Shown piece by piece: positions 8,704 to 19,358 of a DNA stretch of 64,000 nucleotides. Made by a program: the position numbers and the translations under genes. Within the stretch, counting starts at the first letter, position 1. Each line of letters opens with the position of its first letter. The notes beneath the pieces were generated by a model. That model had not been told where the DNA came from and ran no database searches. It saw only the letters and a list, made by a program, of their open reading frames with translations. Origin of the DNA: Prosthecobacter sp. (GTDB lineage Bacteria; Verrucomicrobiota; Verrucomicrobiia; Verrucomicrobiales; Verrucomicrobiaceae); the NCBI RefSeq assembly GCF_029946185.1, contig NZ_JAQSEA010000042.1:1-64000 (forward strand), written 5' to 3'.

Positions 8704-10032
8704 CTACTTCTTCCCCTTCTTCTTCCCAGCCTCGGGATCCACTGGCAAAAATTCCGCGAACCGGCTCTCAAACCGCTTGGAAATCACACACTGAATCTCA
8801 GCGCGCCCGGTATCGTAGTCCTCACTGAGCATCTTGCCCTCCTGATGGATGAGAGCGACGAGATCCATGCGATCCAGCGGCAGGCTCATCGTCAGCCGCA
8901 CCACGCGGTCGATCAAGAAGTCATGCAGACGGTGCAGCAGATCGTCCATCCCCTGCCCCGTTTTGACCGAAATGACCACCGCCTCCGGAAACTCACGGCG
9001 CAGTTCCATCAGGCGCGGATCATCAACAAGATCCACCTTGTTCAGCACCAGCAGCACCTTCTTGTCCCCCGCACCGAGTTCAGAGAGCACCTTCGACGTC
9101 GTCTGGTAAAACTCCACCGCCTGCAGCGAACTGGCATCGATCACATGAATCAAAAAGTCCGCCTGAATGGCTTCTTCCAAGGTCGCGCGGAATGACTGCA
9201 CCAGATCATGCGGCAGATTGCGAATGAACCCCACCGTATCCGTCACCAGCAGCGGCTGACCGTCCGGCAGCTCCATGCGCCGCGTCGTCGTGTCCAGCGT
9301 CGCAAACAGCTTGTCCTCCACATAAGCGTCCGCCGCCGTCAGCTTGTTCAGCAAGGATGACTTCCCGGCATTCGTGTAGCCCACGATGGCCGCATGCGGC
9401 ACCGGCGTACGCAGACGGTCCTTGCGCATCGTCTCGCGCTGTTTCTTCACTTCTTCCAAGTCGGCGCGCAGTTTGTCCAGCCGCTTGCTGGCGAGGCGGC
9501 GGTCCACTTCGAGCTGGGTTTCACCTTCACCACGTGCCGCACCTGCTCCGCCCACGCCACCACCCGCACCACCGCCTTGGCGGTCAAGATGCGCCCACAT
9601 GCGGGTGAGTCGTGGAATGGAATACTCCATTTTCGCCAGCTCCACCTGCAGCCGCGCCTCACGCGTCTTGGCCCGCATGTTGAAAATATCCAAAATCACC
9701 TCATGCCGGTCGATCACGCAAATGTCTCCCTCGCTTTCCCAAGCGCGCTGCTGCCCCGGGCTCAGTTCGTTGTCCCACACGATGACATCCGCCCCGACCT
9801 CCTTGGCCTGCTTCATGAGCTCCGCCGACTTCCCGCTGCCGATCAGGTAGCGCGCCGTGTGCTCGCGCGCAAAAACCAGCTCCTTGCCGATGATGTTGAT
9901 CCCCAGCGTCCCCACCAGCTCCGCCAGTTCCTCCAGCAAATCAGTCGCCTCCTGCTTCTGCCGCCGGTCAAAGTAGGCACCGACCAGAAACGCGCTCTCA
10001 ACTGCATTGGGTTTTTCTCGAATGTCAAACAT
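8704..10032 (-). CDS. hflX: GTPase HflX
   Basis: VGYTNAGKSSLLNKL, DTVGFIRNLPHDLVQSFRATLEE, NKVD, upstream Gly-rich linker; likely start MFDIREKPN at 10032. Confidence 0.95.
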   Translation of the reverse strand: MFDIREKPNAVESAFLVGAYFDRRQKQEATDLLEELAELVGTLGINIIGKELVFAREHTARYLIGSGKSAELMKQAKEVGADVIVWDNELSPGQQRAWESEGDICVIDRHEVILDIFNMRAKTREARLQVELAKMEYSIPRLTRMWAHLDRQGGGAGGGVGGAGAARGEGETQLEVDRRLASKRLDKLRADLEEVKKQRETMRKDRLRTPVPHAAIVGYTNAGKSSLLNKLTAADAYVEDKLFATLDTTTRRMELPDGQPLLVTDTVGFIRNLPHDLVQSFRATLEEAIQADFLIHVIDASSLQAVEFYQTTSKVLSELGAGDKKVLLVLNKVDLVDDPRLMELRREFPEAVVISVKTGQGMDDLLHRLHDFLIDRVVRLTMSLPLDRMDLVALIHQEGKMLSEDYDTGRAEIQCVISKRFESRFAEFLPVDPEAGKKKGKK

Positions 10033-10099
10033 AGTCAGGAAAGTATGGAGCGCGGCGGCGCATTGCCAAGCTGCGTATTCCATGCCATGAACAGGATAC

Positions 10100-10609
10100 A
10101 TGACACGCCGCCTCCTCCTGCTCAGCCTCTGCCTCAGTCTCGCCGCCTGCGATTCCTCAGACACCGCCCCCCTGCCGCTGAACCTCTATGAGTGCGATGC
10201 CGGCGAAGCCGCCCTCCGCCACCTCATCACCACCCTGCCCGATCTCAACCCCGGCATCCCCAAAAGCTACTCCATCGTGCTCGGCGAAATCAACCGCGAC
10301 GGCATGACCCCCGCAACCGACGCCTTCACCAGCCGCTTTGCCGATTTAAAACTCAAGTTCATCAACGCTCAGCATCTGAAGGACATCGCTCCCGACCACA
10401 CCATTGCGGATGCCGACACACGCCTCGCCGCGTTTGTCCTCCAGCTCCGCAAACTCCAGCCCACCAGCGCCACCACCTGGGACGTGGAAGCCGGCTGGAG
10501 CTACAAAAAGGAATTCGCGCGCATGAAAATGCAGCTCGAAGTCAAAGACGGCAAAACCACCGTGGTAAACGCCGAAAAGCTCGAAAGCTCCTCATCCGCA
10601 ATCAACTGA
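10100..10609 (+). CDS. Hypothetical lipoprotein
   Basis: MTRRLLLLSLCLSLAACDSS lipobox (LAAC). Confidence 0.7.
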   Translation: MTRRLLLLSLCLSLAACDSSDTAPLPLNLYECDAGEAALRHLITTLPDLNPGIPKSYSIVLGEINRDGMTPATDAFTSRFADLKLKFINAQHLKDIAPDHTIADADTRLAAFVLQLRKLQPTSATTWDVEAGWSYKKEFARMKMQLEVKDGKTTVVNAEKLESSSSAIN

Positions 10610-11150
10610 GTCCGCCGTGGTCATCCACACTGTCCACGTCCATCTGACGCACCCGCTTGCGATCACGCTCATTTTGCACCGCGTTGCGCAGTTTTTCACG
10701 CACTGACTCAACCCCAGGAATGGCGCGCATGGCCACAGTGGGTGTCGTGGCGTCGGAGGTGACCAATGTTATATTGCCAAGCCCAACCATACGCAGCAGA
10801 AATGGCTGCTCCATCGAGTAGTCACGCACCCGGAAAAGCTCCATTTCATCGACCTTTTTGTTGAGAATCCCCGCACGAATTCGCAAGCGCTGGCTGGTCA
10901 GTTCATACGTCGTGCATTTCGTGACCCACCAGCGCATGAGCCACATCACCAGCGGGATGATGAGCGCCAGATAGCCAAGCATTCCGATGCCCGCAGTGGC
11001 CAGCCCAAACACGGTGGCAGCGAAGGCGATGCCGCCAGCGAGCAGGAGGCAGAAGAAGTAGTACCAGAAGTGCACCCACTGGGAGGTGTGACCGGACCAG
11101 AGGGTGGTTTCCGCTACGGCGGAGGGCATGGGGGAGTCTTCGGTGGTCAT
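10602..11150 (-). CDS. PH (bPH2/YdbS-like) domain membrane protein
   Basis: Two TM segments then YELTSQRLRIRAGILNKKVDEMELFRVRDYSMEQPFLLRMVGLGNITLVTSD. Confidence 0.85.
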   Translation of the reverse strand: MTTEDSPMPSAVAETTLWSGHTSQWVHFWYYFFCLLLAGGIAFAATVFGLATAGIGMLGYLALIIPLVMWLMRWWVTKCTTYELTSQRLRIRAGILNKKVDEMELFRVRDYSMEQPFLLRMVGLGNITLVTSDATTPTVAMRAIPGVESVREKLRNAVQNERDRKRVRQMDVDSVDDHGGLS

Positions 11151-11191
11151 GAGGGTGCGAGGGTGTGTGAGTTTTGGCTGCGGTTGGAAAT

Positions 11192-12157
11192 TCAGAGCAT
11201 CGCCTTGATCTCATCGAGCGCCTGCTTGGTACGCTTGATGCCTTCGATTTCAGTGTGCTTGTCGCCTTCGTATTCGATGCCGATGTAGCCATTGTAGCCA
11301 GCCTTGACGACGATGTTGATCAGACGCTCAAAGTCGAGAGTGATCTCGCGCCCTTCGCGGCGGTCTTCGGTGTAGAACTTGCCAGCGCCGGTGTCCCAGT
11401 CATAGGCCTTGGCGCTCATGCCTTTCTTCACCCATGGCATGAATTCACGCAGGCCCTTGTAGGGATTGTAGAGCTCGCCTTTGATGCGGTCGGTGTAGAA
11501 GTTGCCGAAATCGGGCAAAATTCCGACGCGGGCGTGGTCTGCGGCTTTCATCACCCCGGTGAGCCAGAGGCCATTGCTGGAAAGTCCGCCATGGTTTTCC
11601 ACCACCACGAAGAGTCCGCGCTTGTCGCCTTCCACGCAGAGGCGATGCAGGCCATCCGCCGCGAGTTTCATCTGCTCTTCCGGGCTCAATTTGTGATCGC
11701 TGGCAGCGTTCACGCGGATGCTGTGGCAGCCGAGGGTCTTCGCGGCGTCGAGCCACTTGAGATGGTTTTCGACGGTCTTTGCGCGCTTCGCTTCATCGGG
11801 GTCGCCGAGATTGCCTTCACGGTCGCACATGATGAGAAGGCCCTCCACGCCTTCGCCTTCCTGGCGCTTCTTCATTTCGCCGAGGTAGGCGGCGTCTGTG
11901 GCCTTGTCGAAAAACATCTGGTTCACATACTCGACGCCCCCGATGTCCAGACTGCGGGCGATCTTGCAGAAGTCGAGATGCTCGTGGCGCTCCGCTCCGC
12001 CTTTTCCGAAGATGCCTTTGTTCAGCGACCACTCAGCCAGCGAGATTTTGAAGGGTTCCTTCTTGTCGGCGGCCATGGCCGAGCGGGAACCCGCAGCGGC
12101 AACAGCGGCGGTGACGAGTTGCAAAAAATGGCGGCGGGAGGAGGTGCTGGAAGTCAT
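11192..12157 (-). CDS. Sugar phosphate isomerase/epimerase family (TIM barrel), Tat-type leader
   Basis: SSRRHFLQLVTAAVAAAG leader; VVENHGGLSSN, GIEYEGD motifs. Confidence 0.88.
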   Translation of the reverse strand: MTSSTSSRRHFLQLVTAAVAAAGSRSAMAADKKEPFKISLAEWSLNKGIFGKGGAERHEHLDFCKIARSLDIGGVEYVNQMFFDKATDAAYLGEMKKRQEGEGVEGLLIMCDREGNLGDPDEAKRAKTVENHLKWLDAAKTLGCHSIRVNAASDHKLSPEEQMKLAADGLHRLCVEGDKRGLFVVVENHGGLSSNGLWLTGVMKAADHARVGILPDFGNFYTDRIKGELYNPYKGLREFMPWVKKGMSAKAYDWDTGAGKFYTEDRREGREITLDFERLINIVVKAGYNGYIGIEYEGDKHTEIEGIKRTKQALDEIKAML

Positions 12158-12235
12158 GAGCGGATACTCCGCACTATGACGTGCAGTGCCGCTAAAGCTC
12201 CAGAAGAATTTTCGCCCCGGCTTTGTAACAAAAGC

Positions 12236-13528
12236 CTAGGCCGCCTTGCGTTCGACACGCTTGCGCAGCATGGCCGCGCGCTCGCCTTTGACGACACCTT
12301 CGTTGATGGTGACGCCGCGGACGTCCATCCGGCTGGGAACATCGTACATGACGTCCAGCATGATGCGCTCGAAGATGCTGCGCAGTCCGCGTGCACCTGT
12401 GCCGCGCGTCACCGCTTCCTTCGACATGGCCAGCATGGCGTCCCGCGTGATGGAAAGCTCCACGCCGTCCATGTTCATCAGTTTCGCATACTGTTTGATC
12501 AAAGCGTTTTTAGGCTCGGTAAGCACCCGGACGAGTTCTTGCTCGGTCAGTGGCTCCAGCGAACAAACCACAGGGAGACGACCGATGAACTCTGGGATCA
12601 GCCCAAAGGACAGCAGATCCTCAGGCTCGACCTCCGCCCTGGATTTGCCAGTCTCCGGCTTCGCGGTCTGTGATTTTCCAAAACCCATGGTCTTGCCGCC
12701 ACGACGCCGCTCCATCAGTTTGTCGAGGCCCACAAAAGCCCCGCCGCAGATGAACAGAATGTTTTCCGTGTTCACCTGAATGTATTCCTGCTGCGGATGC
12801 TTGCGTCCGCCCTGAGGCGGCACATTGCACACGGTGCCTTCGATGATTTTCAGCAGCGCCTGCTGCACGCCTTCGCCTGAGACATCCCGCGTGATGCTCA
12901 CGTTTTCGGTTTTGCGGCCGATCTTGTCGATCTCGTCAATGTAAACGATGCCCATCTCGGCGCGCGCGACATCGTAGTCCGCCGCCTGCAGCAGTCGCAG
13001 GACGATGTTTTCCACATCTTCGCCGACGTAGCCGGCTTCCGTCAGCGTCGTGGCATCCGCGATGCTGAACGGCACGTTGAGAATGCGAGCGAGCGTCTTG
13101 GCGAGCAGCGTCTTGCCACAACCGGTGGGGCCCATGAGCAGCACATTGCTCTTTTCGATCTCGACATCATTAGGGTCGGGCAGAGCGGTCGTCACCTTGC
13201 GGGGAGCACCGCTGCCAGCGCGCGTGGCCTGCTGCTGCGTGTGAAGGATGCGCTTGTAATGATTGTGCACCGCGACACTGAGCACCTTCTTGGCCTGCGA
13301 CTGGCCGATCACATGCTGATCCAGCAGTGCGGCAATGTCAGCCGGGCGTGGCACCAACAGAGCCGGACCACCCTCCGAATCTACCGAGGTTTCTTTGTCG
13401 AGGATGTTTTTACAGACGTGAATGCAGTTGTCGCAAATGTACACTCCCGGACCGGCAATGAGTTTTTTGACCTCTGCATGGCTTTTGCCGCAGAAGGAGC
13501 AGAGAGTAACGTTGGAGCTGCGTGCCAT
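12236..13528 (-). CDS. clpX: ATP-dependent Clp protease ATP-binding subunit ClpX
   Basis: N-terminal C4 zinc domain ([27 protein letters not shown]), [24 protein letters not shown]; likely start MARSSNV. Confidence 0.97.
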   Translation of the reverse strand: MARSSNVTLCSFCGKSHAEVKKLIAGPGVYICDNCIHVCKNILDKETSVDSEGGPALLVPRPADIAALLDQHVIGQSQAKKVLSVAVHNHYKRILHTQQQATRAGSGAPRKVTTALPDPNDVEIEKSNVLLMGPTGCGKTLLAKTLARILNVPFSIADATTLTEAGYVGEDVENIVLRLLQAADYDVARAEMGIVYIDEIDKIGRKTENVSITRDVSGEGVQQALLKIIEGTVCNVPPQGGRKHPQQEYIQVNTENILFICGGAFVGLDKLMERRRGGKTMGFGKSQTAKPETGKSRAEVEPEDLLSFGLIPEFIGRLPVVCSLEPLTEQELVRVLTEPKNALIKQYAKLMNMDGVELSITRDAMLAMSKEAVTRGTGARGLRSIFERIMLDVMYDVPSRMDVRGVTINEGVVKGERAAMLRKRVERKAA

Positions 13529-13572
13529 GAATTTTTGGGGATGCTTAATGTCGCACGTAAGCAGGAGGCACG

Positions 13573-14223
13573 TCAAGGTGCCGCTTCTTCAATCGTACGT
13601 AAGACAACCTGTCCTGCGTCATTCCGCGCGTAACCTGCATTGAGTACTACGTTTGAAGGCCGGCGTGAGATCAAAATGCTGTCCCGCGCAGCCAGACCCA
13701 GGGGTAAATCCGCACTTACCAGTCCCTTTGAGTCGTGAACTTCCCACTCCATCCCCCTCATTTGCGGCATTCGCTCCCAAGATACCGTGCCCAGCCCCTG
13801 AATCACTGCTCCGGGTGGAACCTGAGCCGAGTCCAGCAGCCATGCCTGAGGGACCAGAGTTCGCAAAGCCACAAAGTGCTGCTGGCGCAATTCCTGGCTC
13901 CAAAAGGGGCGCAAGGCAGGCAAATGCAGCAGGGCCTGCTCCAGCGGTGATTTGGCAAGCGTTACACTGCCCCCCGCGAGTCTCAGTTCCACTGGGTCCA
14001 ATGCATAATCGAATGAAAGCCAGAGCTCTGAGTCAGCCTCATTGGCAGGAGCCAGCGACAGCCAGTGTGCCAAAAAATTGCCCAGAGGCTCCGATATACG
14101 GCCTTTGGTGACGCGCGACTGCAAGACTTCACGCGCCGCAACCCAGCGCATGATACGATAACCGGCAGACTCGACAGCTTCGCGCTGTGAGCGGGGTAGT
14201 TGTTCCATCAAGTCCGGTTTCAT
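13573..14223 (-). CDS. Hypothetical protein
   Basis: Start at [13 protein letters not shown]; no recognised family. Confidence 0.6.
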   Translation of the reverse strand: MKPDLMEQLPRSQREAVESAGYRIMRWVAAREVLQSRVTKGRISEPLGNFLAHWLSLAPANEADSELWLSFDYALDPVELRLAGGSVTLAKSPLEQALLHLPALRPFWSQELRQQHFVALRTLVPQAWLLDSAQVPPGAVIQGLGTVSWERMPQMRGMEWEVHDSKGLVSADLPLGLAARDSILISRRPSNVVLNAGYARNDAGQVVLRTIEEAAP

Positions 14224-14284
14224 GTGTGCTGCTCTGTCTAAATGCAGACAGTCACCCGTCAAAACGAGAGATTGCGGGGAAAAG

Positions 14285-14737
14285 ATGATTATGATAATTA
14301 TAAATATCGTGTCCCTCATTTCCGCCGCCGCCCTCCTCCCAAAAACCCAGCCGAAAAAGGGGGTAGCTGCTGGCTTTTCATTGTTCGAGCTACTCGCCGC
14401 CATTTGCCTGGTCGGCATTTTCAGCAGTATCGCGTTCGGCTGGTATGGCGGAAACAACCGTAACGTGATTGAGCAGGTGATCAACCAGCGCAACGCTCAG
14501 GAAATCGTTTCTCTCGGGGTCTATGCCACGATGGGCGGAGCGGATTTTGTCGTGCCTGGCGACAAGCAGGCCACCGTCGTCAAGCTGACCGGCGGAGTCA
14601 CTGGCCAGCAAGGAATGTGGAAAGACAAACTTTTCAGTCTTGCCAACCTGAGAGCCGAAGATCTGCCCGGTGCGCTGACTTTTGTGAACTTCGAATCCGG
14701 CCTGCTGCTCTATGATCCTGCCGGTCAGCAGCTTTGA
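14285..14737 (+). CDS. Prepilin-type N-terminal cleavage/methylation protein (pseudopilin-like)
   Basis: GVAAGFSLFELLAAICLVGIFSSIAFGWYG matches the type IV prepilin/pseudopilin motif. Confidence 0.8.
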   Translation: MIMIIINIVSLISAAALLPKTQPKKGVAAGFSLFELLAAICLVGIFSSIAFGWYGGNNRNVIEQVINQRNAQEIVSLGVYATMGGADFVVPGDKQATVVKLTGGVTGQQGMWKDKLFSLANLRAEDLPGALTFVNFESGLLLYDPAGQQL

Positions 14738-14744
14738 GTCCGGC

Positions 14745-15518
14745 TTAATCAGCTCTCACTTCCAGATTTAATGTGGCAGGCAGCTTCGATGCTTCGACGG
14801 CATTGGCCGCCGCTGGTTCGTCAGGAAAGATCACCACGATCTCGCGGATGCCAGCCTCTTGCTCTTTTTGTTCCTTGAGAACCCAGTGCTGTACAAACTT
14901 GGCCACCGACAGCCGGCTGGCTTCGCGCACATGCTTGATTTTTCCTGGCACCCCCGCACGGTTCTCCAAAATGGAAGTCAGCCCTTTTTCCAATGCGGCC
15001 ATGTTCTCCGCCGCATTGAATCGCAGCCAGCCCGCCTCGGATTTTTTCTCCACCGTTTCCGTGCGAATCGCCGGCGGCAGCGAAGGCCGGATGGCGGGAG
15101 CGATCACCACACAGCGTCCGTTTTCGACCGAGAGTTTCCATTCGTCGGACAGCTTCAAATGATAGCGATAGACCACCATCGCGCGGATTTCCGCCACGGT
15201 GGTGCCGAGGTAAACGGCATCGTTGAACCACGTCTTGGTGTCATACTTGGTCACCGTCTCCTCGGTCTCCATCGTGGCCAGTTCCAGGACATCTCCATGA
15301 GTCGAGGCAATGCGCTTCACATTTTCGCGGAAGCTCTCGGTGATGGTCTGCTTCTGGAAATGCTCTGCCAGCCACTTCAGGCCAAAACCCGCATCCACCA
15401 CCTTCCATGCCAGGAGGCCGCCAATGACAACCACCGCCAGAAAGGTCAGGGCCAGCAGGGTAAAGCATCCCGGCCCGCGGCGTGGCGCGGATGCTGGAGC
15501 AGGATCGGGTTCAGCCAT
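14745..15518 (-). CDS. Membrane-anchored hypothetical protein (possibly DUF4230-like)
   Basis: Single N-terminal TM (CFTLLALTFLAVVVIGGLLAW); family guess weak. Confidence 0.65.
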   Translation of the reverse strand: MAEPDPAPASAPRRGPGCFTLLALTFLAVVVIGGLLAWKVVDAGFGLKWLAEHFQKQTITESFRENVKRIASTHGDVLELATMETEETVTKYDTKTWFNDAVYLGTTVAEIRAMVVYRYHLKLSDEWKLSVENGRCVVIAPAIRPSLPPAIRTETVEKKSEAGWLRFNAAENMAALEKGLTSILENRAGVPGKIKHVREASRLSVAKFVQHWVLKEQKEQEAGIREIVVIFPDEPAAANAVEASKLPATLNLEVRAD

Positions 15519-15639
15519 GGAATGAAAAGAGAGTTCAACGACGCTTGAACATGCCGCCTAAGGCTGGCACTGCCAATTACGAATCTGGTAAAAACCTCGC
15601 CTTGACGATCTCCCTCAGCCCCTGCGAGACTGGAGACGC

Positions 15640-16572
15640 ATGAAGTCTTCATTCATCCCACGCGCCGTACTGCTGGCCTGTCTGGCAGTTTTTTCCACCT
15701 CTCAGGCTCAGCAGCCAGAGGCCGCAGCCCCTAAAGAGCCCACGGAGGAGGAAATGAAGCAGCTCGTCCAAAAGCGCATCGACGAAATCGAAAAACTCGG
15801 CTGGAGCCGGCAAGGCAAGGGCAACCTTGGTGGCAAAGCCGAGGTCGCCATTCCCCAGGGCTACCGCTTCACCCCCGCCGACGGTACGCGCAAACTGATG
15901 CAAATGTATGGCAACCCGCCGACCCAACGCGAAGTCGGCATGCTGGCGACCGAAGGCCTTGGCCCATGGATCATTTTTGAGTTCGATGAATCCGGCTATG
16001 TGAAAGACGACGATAAGGACAAGATCGACGCGGATGACATGCTGGCGAAGCTACGTGAGGGCCAGCAGGAGGGGAACAAATACCGCCGTGAGCATGGCAT
16101 GACCGAACTTGAAATCCTCGGCTGGGTCATACCACCCCGTTACAACGAGAAAACCAACAACCTGGAATGGGGCACACGATTGAAGTCACTCGGCAGTGAC
16201 GGCATCTCCATCAACTACAACACGCGACTTCTTGGCCGCACCGGAGTGATGGAAGTCACGCTGGTCTGTGAACCGGAGGAAATGGAAAAAATGATTGCCG
16301 AGCAGGAGAAAATTCTCGCTGGCTTCAACTATATCGAAGGCGAACGTTACGCCGAATTCCGCGAAGGAGACAAGGTCGCTAAATACGGTCTCACAGCCCT
16401 CATAGCCGGTGCCGGTTCGGTTGCTGCAGTCAAGATGGGTTTGTTTGGCAAGCTCGGCCTGCTGATCGCCAAAATGGGAAAAGGCATCATCTTGGTGGTT
16501 GTAGCAGGTCTTGCCGGTTTGAAAACACTCTTCGGCAAAATCTTCGGCTCGCGGCAGCCGCCAAGCGAATAG
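15640..16572 (+). CDS. DUF2167 domain-containing protein
   Basis: Signal peptide; GWVIPPRYNEKTNNLEWGTRLKSLGSDGISINYNTRLLGRTGVMEVTLV typical of DUF2167. Confidence 0.85.
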   Translation: MKSSFIPRAVLLACLAVFSTSQAQQPEAAAPKEPTEEEMKQLVQKRIDEIEKLGWSRQGKGNLGGKAEVAIPQGYRFTPADGTRKLMQMYGNPPTQREVGMLATEGLGPWIIFEFDESGYVKDDDKDKIDADDMLAKLREGQQEGNKYRREHGMTELEILGWVIPPRYNEKTNNLEWGTRLKSLGSDGISINYNTRLLGRTGVMEVTLVCEPEEMEKMIAEQEKILAGFNYIEGERYAEFREGDKVAKYGLTALIAGAGSVAAVKMGLFGKLGLLIAKMGKGIILVVVAGLAGLKTLFGKIFGSRQPPSE

Positions 16573-16575
16573 AGC

Positions 16576-17652
16576 ATGACCGACGGCCAGACTCTTCTCG
16601 CAGTCTTTGTGCTGCTCTATCTCATCGAGTGCCTGCGCCTCGTGCACGCCTCTGCTTGGATGGCTTCGGGCGCTGGGAAATCGGGCTGGAGTTTGCTGCG
16701 GCCCTGGATGCGGCTGCAAATCGGCAGCGGCTCGCCGCTGCTGCTCTCGCCACTGCCGCCCATGCAGGCGCATGCTCTGGCGCTGCCATGGGTGTTTGTG
16801 CCTCATCATGATTCGCTGCGTGTGCAATTGACTGACCGCATGAACGTCCACATCGCATGGGGCAAGCTGGCTCCACGTGCCGAGGAAGCCACGCTGCATC
16901 TCGATGTCACCACGCGTGTGAGCCTGCCGTCCAAAACGCTGGCTGAACTTTGGCAGCAACGGCTTACCGAATGGCAAGGTCTGACGCCTGACCAGCGCCA
17001 AAGCACTTTCCTCAAATACGCCCGCACGACACTCGATACGAAGTCCGCTGCCAAGGCCGCCACGGAAGCGGCGCAGCGCACCCGTTCGCTGCGCGTTCTC
17101 GCCACGATCCACTGCCTGTGGTGCTTCGGCGTCATCAGCGTTTTGTACTACCGCTTGGGCGACAGTGTGGCTGTTCTCGCCGCTGCTGGCGTGCTGGTGC
17201 TGCTGCAATTCATCCAGTCCTGGTTGTTTCTGCGCAGCACTCAAAAAAATCACATCGCCATTCCGCATCGTCGTTGGCGTGCGCTCGGGATCGCTTTCCT
17301 GCCGCAACTGGCAATGCGTGCGTTTGATGTCGTTAATTTGACCACCGATGCCGAACCGCCACATCCACTCGCCTGGCGTGGCCTGCTGGATGAAAAGTGC
17401 TGGCTGAAGAATGCACGACAGTTTTGGAGAGAGGCGCGCTACGTTCCCGGCTGGGCGCAAAACGACTCGCTCCCACTCGAAGCCGAAGCCCTGCAAAAAT
17501 TCTTCCGCCACGAAGACATTGCAGAAGAGGATTATGATCCGCCCGCAGCGGCCAAACTGCCCACCTGCCCGCGTTGCGGTGCCGAGTATCAGAGCAGCAT
17601 CACCGTCTGCTCCGACTGTGGCGGTGTGGAATTGCGACAACCGGCCGCCTGA
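16576..17652 (+). CDS. Membrane protein with C-terminal zinc ribbon
   Basis: Starts just after the DUF2167 gene; CPRCGAEYQSSITVCSDCGGVEL at C-terminus. Confidence 0.75.
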   Translation: MTDGQTLLAVFVLLYLIECLRLVHASAWMASGAGKSGWSLLRPWMRLQIGSGSPLLLSPLPPMQAHALALPWVFVPHHDSLRVQLTDRMNVHIAWGKLAPRAEEATLHLDVTTRVSLPSKTLAELWQQRLTEWQGLTPDQRQSTFLKYARTTLDTKSAAKAATEAAQRTRSLRVLATIHCLWCFGVISVLYYRLGDSVAVLAAAGVLVLLQFIQSWLFLRSTQKNHIAIPHRRWRALGIAFLPQLAMRAFDVVNLTTDAEPPHPLAWRGLLDEKCWLKNARQFWREARYVPGWAQNDSLPLEAEALQKFFRHEDIAEEDYDPPAAAKLPTCPRCGAEYQSSITVCSDCGGVELRQPAA

Positions 17653-17659
17653 TCTGCCC

Positions 17660-18634
17660 TCACGGGTGCACGTGGCGCAGCATCCATTCCGCCATCTCCG
17701 CGTAGATCGGAAAATCGGTGATCAGCACATTGTCGTGATCCGCCCCCGGGATTTCGACCCAGCGTTTTTCGATGCCGGGTGGCATCGCGTCGTAGAGACG
17801 CCGTCCACACTCCATGGGGATCACTCGATCTGAAGTGCCATGTGCGACCAACACCGGACATTTGAGTCCGGGAACCAGTGCGAGGGAGTTTGCCTCACTG
17901 ATTTCCATCTGGGTCTGCTGATGATAGCACCACCCCGTGAGGTGGCTCCAGACTGCGCCAATCCAGTTCCCCGCCCAGCGAGAGGTCTGGTGACGCAGCA
18001 CGTGATCCAATGAATCGAAGGTGGAAACCAGCACAGCGGCACGCCACGGCGCATCTTTGTCCGCCAGAGCACGGATGCTCACCGCGCCCCCCATGGACAG
18101 GCCCATGATTCCGGCGGGTTGCGGATTGAACCCAAACTTCGCCGCTGCCTCACGCAGCACCTGCGCCGGCAGATGCGCTTCCTTCACACCGTAGTAAGCA
18201 ATTGTCCCTGGATGATCTCCATGCCCAGGCAGGTCAGGCAGAATGCAGCGAAAGCCCACGGCGCAGAAACGCTCTGCGACTAGCAGGTAGTCCTCCTTTC
18301 GACCACGGCGGCCATGCACCAGCACCAGATTGCCCGCCACGCTTCCAGGTGCTGGCAAAGTGAGGCCTTTCTGCGTCAGTTGCTCACGGATCACCTGCCC
18401 GCGTTTTCCCAGCAGGCCACTCGGATCTGGCTCGCAGACGAGACAGGGGGTGCCATCGGCACACGTGAAGGGTTTTAACACCACGCCATGGGCCGCCGGA
18501 GCGGACAGAAACTCCTGATGATAGTCCTGCAACGGCCTGCGTGACGGATGCGCCAGCTGATCCGCAGCCAGCCACCCGGCCAGTGGCGGCACCAGCAGGA
18601 GCACGACCCCAAGCACGATTCGTATTCTTTTCAC
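17660..18634 (-). CDS. Alpha/beta hydrolase
   Basis: VLVHGRRGRKEDY, GLSMGG nucleophile elbow, PVLVAHGTSDRVIP, GADHDN; likely GTG start at 18634. Confidence 0.88.
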   Translation of the reverse strand: MKRIRIVLGVVLLLVPPLAGWLAADQLAHPSRRPLQDYHQEFLSAPAAHGVVLKPFTCADGTPCLVCEPDPSGLLGKRGQVIREQLTQKGLTLPAPGSVAGNLVLVHGRRGRKEDYLLVAERFCAVGFRCILPDLPGHGDHPGTIAYYGVKEAHLPAQVLREAAAKFGFNPQPAGIMGLSMGGAVSIRALADKDAPWRAAVLVSTFDSLDHVLRHQTSRWAGNWIGAVWSHLTGWCYHQQTQMEISEANSLALVPGLKCPVLVAHGTSDRVIPMECGRRLYDAMPPGIEKRWVEIPGADHDNVLITDFPIYAEMAEWMLRHVHP

Positions 18635-18695
18635 GTGCGGATGATGAGCAAGATTGTGCCCTGTGCCAATCTTGTTATGTTCGCAAAAGCAGATC

Positions 18696-19289
18696 ATGAA
18701 CTTTTCCACAATTCTTCGATTCCTTGCCATTGCGCTGCCCGCTCTGCTGGCCAGTTGCGCCAAGCCCGCTTATGAGGAGCGTGGTTATGCCTCCTACATC
18801 GCAGAACAGTATGCGGGGCGCTACACCACTTCGGGAGCCATCTATCAGCCGTTAGGCTGGACCGCCGCGCACAACACCCTGCCCTTCGGCACCGTGGTCA
18901 AGGTGAAGAACAACGGCAACGGACGCACAGTGAACGTGACGGTGAACGACCGCTTCCCCTACTACCCAAACCGCGTCATCAATCTCTCCCGGGCCGCAGC
19001 TCAGGAAATTCAGATTCCCTATCATCGGCTGGGCGATGTCACGGTGACTGCCGACACCGTGGCCAGCGGCGCTGCGCCTGTGTCAAACTACGGCGCTCCT
19101 CCGGTCAACCGCAGCGCTCCGCCACGCACTGCTTACAAGGCACCCAAACCGTATCACGCGCCTGCAGCACCCAGCAGCTACCGCAAGCCCACCACGGTGC
19201 CTCCTGCTGGGTATGGCACCTCTCCACCTCCCCCAGGGTTTGGCACAATGCCTGCAGGCATTCCGCCGCCGCCGCCGGGCTATCGCTGA
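18696..19289 (+). CDS. RlpA-like septal ring lytic transglycosylase (double-psi beta-barrel)
   Basis: Lipobox LLASC; ASYIAEQYAGRYTTSGAIYQPLGWTAAHNTLPFGTVVKVKNNGNGRTVNVTVNDRFP; Pro-rich tail. Confidence 0.9.
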   Translation: MNFSTILRFLAIALPALLASCAKPAYEERGYASYIAEQYAGRYTTSGAIYQPLGWTAAHNTLPFGTVVKVKNNGNGRTVNVTVNDRFPYYPNRVINLSRAAAQEIQIPYHRLGDVTVTADTVASGAAPVSNYGAPPVNRSAPPRTAYKAPKPYHAPAAPSSYRKPTTVPPAGYGTSPPPPGFGTMPAGIPPPPPGYR

Positions 19290-19358
19290 AGAGGCAGCTG
19301 CAACAGCAGCGACATTTTTCTGCCACACTTTGGCCGCGAGCGTCCATATCCACGGTGC

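Noticed and set aside
11174-12673. 499-aa plus-strand ORF
   Set aside because: Spans antisense to two confident genes (isomerase/epimerase and clpX); shadow ORF.
16186-17640. 484-aa minus-strand ORF
   Set aside because: Antisense to the DUF2167 and zinc-ribbon genes, with Gln/His/Arg-rich shadow composition.
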